Source: Thiodiazotropha sp050291245 (GTDB lineage: Bacteria > Pseudomonadota > Gammaproteobacteria > Chromatiales > Chromatiaceae). From it: a stretch of DNA of 64,000 nucleotides. The stretch spans positions 40,660 to 104,659 of the forward strand of contig JBNKJP010000033.1 of NCBI GenBank assembly GCA_050291245.1. Reading direction: 5' to 3'. The stretch's first letter is position 1, and each line of letters opens with the position of its first letter. Shown here in pieces: positions 59,504 through 64,000 of the stretch. The translations under genes were made by a program, and so were the position numbers. The notes under the pieces are model-generated. The model made no database searches. It had not been told where the DNA came from and saw only the letters and a program-made list of their open reading frames with translations.

Positions 59504-61486
59504 ATGCTGTACACAGGGACACGATTCCCATACTGGATCATTGCGCTTCTTTTTAGCTTCTGCCTGTTCACCCCCGTTCAGGGCGCCGAGCCCGAATTGA
59601 CCGTCCTGGGTGAAACCCCTCCCCCGGGATTCGACCCGGCGACGGGAAAACGCATTATTCCCAACGAACGCTGCCTGAAATGCCATGGGGATGTGCATGA
59701 GAAAACCGATACCCGGGATAACGGCAGCATCGTCGAGATCTACGCCGATCCGGAAACGCTTAAAGACAGTGTGCATGGCAAACGATCCTGTACCGATTGT
59801 CACGCCACCATCGACCGGGTGCCCCACCGCGAGGCACCGCAAGTCGTGGTGGGCTGCGTGGAGTGTCACCAGGAAACCTGGGACAAACACCGCAACGATC
59901 CCGGGGATAAATACAAACGTCTCGGGGTGGTGGCGAAGACGATCGACGCCTATTACGACTCCGTGCACGCCCGCCCGAACAAGCAGGACCAGTCGGTCAC
60001 CAACGCCACCTGCTACGACTGCCATGACGCCCATAACATCGGCACCCTGGGCAGTCATCAACGGGCCGATCACCGCCTGAAGAATCCCGAGGTATGCGGG
60101 GAGTGCCATAAGAAACAACTCAAAGAGTACCGCGGTTCCGTACACGGGGTGGCTGTCCTCGAAGAGAAGGACAGTGATTCGGCGGTCTGCTCCGACTGCC
60201 ACACCACCCACGCCATCGACGATCCCGAAACTGACAAGGCCAAACTGGCGATCACCAAGAACTGCGGTGACTGTCACGAAGAGGCCCAGCGCACCTATTT
60301 CGACTCCTATCATGGCCAGGTGCATCGCCTGGGCTACACCAACACCGCAAAATGCTACGACTGCCATGGGGGTCACACGGTTAAGGGCGAGGATGATCCG
60401 ACCTCGGAGATCCACGCCAATAACCGTCTGGAAAACTGTAAGGTCTGCCATAAGGACGCGAATGAAAACTTCCTGACCTTCTGGCCCCACGGGGATGCGG
60501 ATGACCGGGAGAACTATCCCGGGCTCTGGTTCTTCAAGAAATTCATGCAGATCCTGATCTTCTCCGTGATGGCGTTCTTCTGGGTGCATGTGATTATGTG
60601 GCTCTACCGCGAGGTCATGGATTACATCCAGGGAAAAGGTTTCATCGAGGATCTGAACAAACCGGACGTGGTCTATTTCCGGCGCTTTCCGGCGGTCTGG
60701 CGCTGGATCCACGGACTGTTCGCCGTCTCCACCATGAGCCTGATCCTCACCGGCACCACGCTGTTGTTCTCACACACCGACTGGGCCAAGGCGGTGGTGG
60801 TGTTCCTCGGCGGAACCGAAATGGAAGGCAAGATCCATCGCACCGCCGCGATCATCTGGCTGTCGATCTTTATCACCCACATGGCCATAGCGATCAGCAA
60901 CATCTGGAGCAAACGCGCCACATTCAAGTGGTTCGGTAGCACCTCCATGCTGCCCAACTGGAAGGATTGGGACGACCTGAAAGGTATGTTCCGCTGGTTC
61001 ATCGGCCGGGGTCCGCGCCCCGAGTTCAGCCACTGGACCTATTGGCAGAAATTCGACTACTGGGCGCCCTTCTGGGGTGCGGCGGTGATCGGTTCATCCG
61101 GCATCATGCTGTTCGCACCGGAGGCGACCGCAAAGATCCTGCCGGGCTGGATGTTCAACATTGCGACCCTGGTACACGCGGAAGAGGCTTTGCTGGCCGC
61201 GATCTTCCTCAACTCCGTGCACTTCTTCAACGTGCATTTCCGCCCGGAGCGTTTCCCGATGAGTACCACGATCTTCACCGGTGCCATACCCATTGAGGAG
61301 TTCAAGCACGATCACCGCCTCGAATACGAGCGGTTGCTCGAACAGGGGGAACTGGACAGCCATCTCGTCAGGCGCCCATCACGCCGCGCCGACCTGGCGG
61401 CCTCCTTCATTACCACTGTACTGATCATGACCGGACTGGGCCTGCTGACCCTGGTGCTGATCGGTTTGATGACCGCACCGGCTTAA
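59504..61486 (+). CDS. Membrane multiheme cytochrome c / cytochrome b561-like fusion
   Basis: 660 residues from ATG 59504 after CGAGGAAACCATC. A signal peptide (about 1-28) precedes a periplasmic domain of nine CXXCH motifs (CLKCH, CTDCH, CVECH, CYDCH, CGECH, CSDCH, CGDCH, CYDCH, CKVCH; about 50-320). Four or more membrane helices follow, with histidines as in dihaem cytochrome b (WVHVIMWLYREV, WIHGLFAVSTM, KIHRTAAIIWLSIFITHM, HAEEALLAAIFLNSVHFFNVHF). This is the layout of quinone-linked electron transfer proteins of the NapC/cytochrome b type. It is the first gene of an operon with fccA (17-base gap) and fccB, so it may pass sulfide-derived electrons to or from the quinone pool. That role is inferred from context. 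Confidence 0.85.
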   Translation: MLYTGTRFPYWIIALLFSFCLFTPVQGAEPELTVLGETPPPGFDPATGKRIIPNERCLKCHGDVHEKTDTRDNGSIVEIYADPETLKDSVHGKRSCTDCHATIDRVPHREAPQVVVGCVECHQETWDKHRNDPGDKYKRLGVVAKTIDAYYDSVHARPNKQDQSVTNATCYDCHDAHNIGTLGSHQRADHRLKNPEVCGECHKKQLKEYRGSVHGVAVLEEKDSDSAVCSDCHTTHAIDDPETDKAKLAITKNCGDCHEEAQRTYFDSYHGQVHRLGYTNTAKCYDCHGGHTVKGEDDPTSEIHANNRLENCKVCHKDANENFLTFWPHGDADDRENYPGLWFFKKFMQILIFSVMAFFWVHVIMWLYREVMDYIQGKGFIEDLNKPDVVYFRRFPAVWRWIHGLFAVSTMSLILTGTTLLFSHTDWAKAVVVFLGGTEMEGKIHRTAAIIWLSIFITHMAIAISNIWSKRATFKWFGSTSMLPNWKDWDDLKGMFRWFIGRGPRPEFSHWTYWQKFDYWAPFWGAAVIGSSGIMLFAPEATAKILPGWMFNIATLVHAEEALLAAIFLNSVHFFNVHFRPERFPMSTTIFTGAIPIEEFKHDHRLEYERLLEQGELDSHLVRRPSRRADLAASFITTVLIMTGLGLLTLVLIGLMTAPA

Positions 61487-61503
61487 ACCGGGAGACCCGA
61501 CGC

Positions 61504-62088
61504 ATGAGAAACCTCAAACCCGTTACGTTACTGGCCTTGCTGGCGATGCTGCCCTCCTATGGTTTTACGGGGGAAAAACCGTCCGCTCAGGCCCTCGCCT
61601 TCACCTGTGCCGGTTGTCACGGCACCGACGGTTCCAGTGTCGGGCCCTCGAGCCCGACCCTCGCCGGTATGGACCCCGATGTCTTTATTGACGTGATGAA
61701 GGGCTATCGCAAGGACAAGCGCAATTCGACCATCATGAATCGTATCGCCAAGGCCTATGATGATGAGGCGCTTAAAGGCATGGCCTGGTACTTCGCCAAG
61801 CAGGAACAGCGTCTCAAACCGCAACAATTCGATCCGGCCCTGGCGGCGCGAGGCAAAACCCTGCATGAGAAGTATTGCGAAAAGTGTCATGAGAACGGGG
61901 GTGTGGCCGGCGATGCCGGAACCCTGGCGGGCCAATGGATGCCCTATCTCGAAAACAGCTTGTCGGATTACCTCAATGGTCTGAGGCCCTATCCGCGCAA
62001 GATGAAACGCAAAGTGGACGCCCTCGTCGAGGCGGAAGGCAGTGACGCGGTACCGGCCCTGATCCACTACTACGGCAGCCACCAGTAG
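61504..62088 (+). CDS. fccA: Flavocytochrome c sulfide dehydrogenase, diheme cytochrome subunit
   Basis: 194 residues. Signal peptide (to about 22), then two cytochrome c4-like halves with CAGCH (about 35-39) and CEKCH (about 127-131), and GSSVGPSSPTLAGMDP and GTLAGQWMPYLENSL as the methionine/loop regions. It carries electrons from the FAD subunit FccB. It sits directly before fccB, with a 19-base gap. Confidence 0.93.
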   Translation: MRNLKPVTLLALLAMLPSYGFTGEKPSAQALAFTCAGCHGTDGSSVGPSSPTLAGMDPDVFIDVMKGYRKDKRNSTIMNRIAKAYDDEALKGMAWYFAKQEQRLKPQQFDPALAARGKTLHEKYCEKCHENGGVAGDAGTLAGQWMPYLENSLSDYLNGLRPYPRKMKRKVDALVEAEGSDAVPALIHYYGSHQ

Positions 62089-62107
62089 TGGCGCAGGAGC
62101 GAACATA

Positions 62108-63403
62108 ATGAGTAACTATAACCGCAGAGACTTTTTCCGCTGGTCTGCCGGCATGACCCTGGCCGGTGGCGTACTGGGCTTTCCCGGCCTGCTGCTGGCG
62201 GCGGCCCGTAAGGTGGTGGTTGTGGGTGGCGGTGTAGGCGGTTGTACCGCCGCCAAATATCTCCGAAAGCTTGATCCGGGTATCGAGGTCACACTGATCG
62301 AGCCCAAAAAGGCCTACACCTCCTGTTTCATGAGCAATGAGGTTTTAAGCGGTGATCGCACCCTGGAATCCATCACCTTTGGCTACGCGGGGCTCGAACG
62401 ACAGGGCATAAAGGTCGTCCATGACCGGGTTAGCGCCATAGACGCCACGGCAAAGTCGGTGGCAACCGAAAGTGGCGACGCCTTCGGTTATGACGCCTGC
62501 ATCGTTTCACCCGGAGTCGATTTCAAATGGGACGCGATCGAGGGATACGACGAGGCGGTGGCGGAGCAGATTCCACACGCCTGGTTCGCCGGCCCCCAGA
62601 CCCTGACCCTGGCGAATCAGATCCGCGCCATGCCCGAGGGTGGTCGGGTGATCATCGTCGCGCCGCCCAATCCCTACAAGTGCCCACCCGGTCCCTACGA
62701 ACGGGCGGCGCAGATCGCCATGTACTGCAAACACCACAAACCCAAGGCCAAGATCATCATCCTCGATCCGAAAGACGCGTTTTCGAAACAGGGGTTGTTT
62801 CGCCAGGGTTGGAGCCGTTACTACGGGTTTGGCACGGAAAACAGCATGATCGAATGGGTGGGTGCGGCAGGCGGCGGCACGGTGGAGGCACTCGATCCAT
62901 CCACCCGCACCCTGATCGCGGAGATCGAGGATTTCCAGGGTGACGTCATCAACATCATCCCACCGCAGAAGGCGGGCAAGATTGCCCAGGTTTCGGACCT
63001 GGTCGATGGCGACTGGTGTCCGGTCGACAAACTCACCTTCGAGTCGACCCGCCACAAGGACGTTTATGTACTGGGTGACGCCTCGAACGCCGCCAAAATG
63101 CCCAAGTCGGCCTATGCCGCCAACTCCCAGGCCAAGGTCGCTGCGGCCGCCATCATCTCCCGTTTCAACGGTATCGAACCCCCTGATCCCACCTTCGTCA
63201 ACACCTGCTACAGCATCCTTGGCGAGGAACATGGCATCTCAGTCGCGGCGGTCTATTCGCTGGATAAGGAGAGCAACACCATCCTCCCGATCAAGGATGC
63301 CGGCGGTCTGTCTCCCATGGATGCTTCGGACCTGCAGCGCAAGCGTGAAGTCAGCTATGCCCACAGCTGGTTCAAGAACCTGATCGATGACATGATGATG
63401 TAG
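62108..63403 (+). CDS. fccB: Sulfide dehydrogenase, FAD-binding flavocytochrome c subunit
   Basis: 431 residues. Twin-arginine signal NYNRRDFFRWSAG, so the folded flavoprotein is exported. The FAD-binding motif VVVVGGGVGGCTAAKYLRK is followed by the redox cysteine region YTSCFMSNEVLSGDRTL, the FAD segment TRHKDVYVLGDASN, and the second cysteine in NTCYSILGEEHGIS. It oxidises sulfide to sulfur or polysulfide in the periplasm and reduces FccA. It is the last gene of the operon. Confidence 0.96.
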   Translation: MSNYNRRDFFRWSAGMTLAGGVLGFPGLLLAAARKVVVVGGGVGGCTAAKYLRKLDPGIEVTLIEPKKAYTSCFMSNEVLSGDRTLESITFGYAGLERQGIKVVHDRVSAIDATAKSVATESGDAFGYDACIVSPGVDFKWDAIEGYDEAVAEQIPHAWFAGPQTLTLANQIRAMPEGGRVIIVAPPNPYKCPPGPYERAAQIAMYCKHHKPKAKIIILDPKDAFSKQGLFRQGWSRYYGFGTENSMIEWVGAAGGGTVEALDPSTRTLIAEIEDFQGDVINIIPPQKAGKIAQVSDLVDGDWCPVDKLTFESTRHKDVYVLGDASNAAKMPKSAYAANSQAKVAAAAIISRFNGIEPPDPTFVNTCYSILGEEHGISVAAVYSLDKESNTILPIKDAGGLSPMDASDLQRKREVSYAHSWFKNLIDDMMM

Positions 63404-63479
63404 CTGACAGAAGTGTGCTTGTATGGCTTTATTAACCCGGCAACCAAATAGATGACTTGCCTGTGGCCACATCCAATGG

Positions 63480-64000
63480 TCAAGAATGGCCGGCAAAAGC
63501 CACACAGTTGCGGCCTGAGTCTTTCGCTTGATAAAGCGCCTGGTCCGCCCTGACGAGTGCAGCATCCGTCGATACATCGACGGACTGCATCATGGCTATC
63601 CCGATACTGACGGTATAACAGATCTCAGTACCATTCAGATAGAGGGGTGAGTCGGCAACATGGGAGCATATGCGGTTCGCCATCTGGCTGGCCTGCTCAA
63701 CGCTGGTATCAGGCAACAGGATGCTGAACTCCTCGCCGCCCAATCGTCCCAGCTTATCTACTTTGCGCGAGACCCGTCTGATCTCCTGCGCGAACTGTTT
63801 CAGCACCTCATCTCCTGCGGCGTGTCCATAGCGATCGTTGATGTATTTGAAATTGTCCAGATCGAGCATCAGCACGGCACAGCTTGAATCTGGATTTCGC
63901 TTGATTCTGTTGAGCTCGTATTCGAGTTCACTCAAAAACTGACGCCGGTTTGGTAAGCCTGTCAGGGCGTCGGTTGTGGCCTGGATTCTCAGCTCCTGTT
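63480..64000 (-). CDS. GGDEF-domain protein, diguanylate cyclase (5' end outside window)
   Basis: The frame is open to the window end; the visible part starts in TTDALTGLPNRRQFLSELEY. DLDNFKYINDRYGHAAGD and RLGGEEFSILLP give the GGEEF active site, and SIGIAMM and ADQALYQAKDSGRN complete the domain, which ends at residue AFAGHS. It would make cyclic di-GMP; any sensory domain lies upstream of the window. No RxxD inhibitory site can be confirmed beside the loop (RKVDKLGR precedes it). Convergent with fccB. Confidence 0.95.
   Translation of the reverse strand, partial: QELRIQATTDALTGLPNRRQFLSELEYELNRIKRNPDSSCAVLMLDLDNFKYINDRYGHAAGDEVLKQFAQEIRRVSRKVDKLGRLGGEEFSILLPDTSVEQASQMANRICSHVADSPLYLNGTEICYTVSIGIAMMQSVDVSTDAALVRADQALYQAKDSGRNCVAFAGHS

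Noticed and set aside
59351..60712. 453-codon minus-strand frame opposite the multiheme cytochrome gene
   Set aside because: The plus strand has nine CXXCH motifs and a signal peptide; the reverse frame has a biased V/G/I composition and no recognisable domain.

Overview
The window looks like a chromosomal segment of a sulfur-oxidising gammaproteobacterium of the purple-sulfur-bacterium / sulfur-symbiont type (Chromatiaceae or Sedimenticola/Thiodiazotropha-like). I infer this from a soxXAKL cluster, a flavocytochrome c sulfide dehydrogenase operon, a DsrC-family paralog and gammaproteobacterial gene orders (thrS-infC-rpmI-rplT-pheS-pheT-ihfA-merR). The species assignment is an inference; the gene content is read directly.

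Layout. 1-7 kb: end of an ABC exporter, a membrane protein, riboflavin synthase, an Ap4A phosphorylase and a GH17-GT2 glucan synthase fusion. 7-11.5 kb: MITE- and REP-type repeats, a cysteine-less DsrC paralog, SprT-like and GIY-YIG proteins, then soxX-soxA-soxK-soxL with a strong terminator. 11.5-23.8 kb: a more AT-rich accessory island with three minus-strand polymorphic toxin genes. They share about 115 N-terminal residues and switch to unrelated C-terminal toxin domains at a GPNN motif. Each is followed by an immunity gene, and each immunity gene is followed at once by a displaced or truncated toxin tail that begins again at GPN. A DDE transposase, a 350-bp direct duplication, tandem repeats, a lipoprotein and a glycine-zipper protein share the island. 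23.8-29.6 kb: a secreted protein joining two cellulose-binding modules to an octaheme-type cytochrome c, and a secreted GH43 protein that ends in a metallopeptidase-like domain. 30-37.5 kb: tRNA-Pro and the translation cluster, with infC apparently starting at ATC. 38-44 kb: an HD-GYP response regulator overlapping a triple-sensor BvgS-type hybrid kinase. 44-50 kb: an unrecognised protein and two overlapping carbohydrate-active enzymes. 50.5-58.7 kb: a subtilase, an UPF0016 cation transporter, tRNA-Val, pcm, uvrB, an aspartate aminotransferase, a pseudopilin and tRNA-Asn. 59-64 kb: an FNR-type box ahead of a nine-heme cytochrome c/b membrane protein, then fccA and fccB; a GGDEF protein runs off the end.

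How the genes fit together. SoxXAKL handles thiosulfate in the periplasm, FccAB oxidises sulfide, and the adjacent membrane multiheme cytochrome could link FccAB to the quinone pool. The extracellular CBM/multiheme and GH43 proteins suggest contact with plant-type polysaccharide. The toxin island is the best candidate for an undescribed system: it has the logic of CDI/orphan-toxin arrays but uses a GPNN junction and carries no signal peptide, CdiB or T6SS gene nearby.
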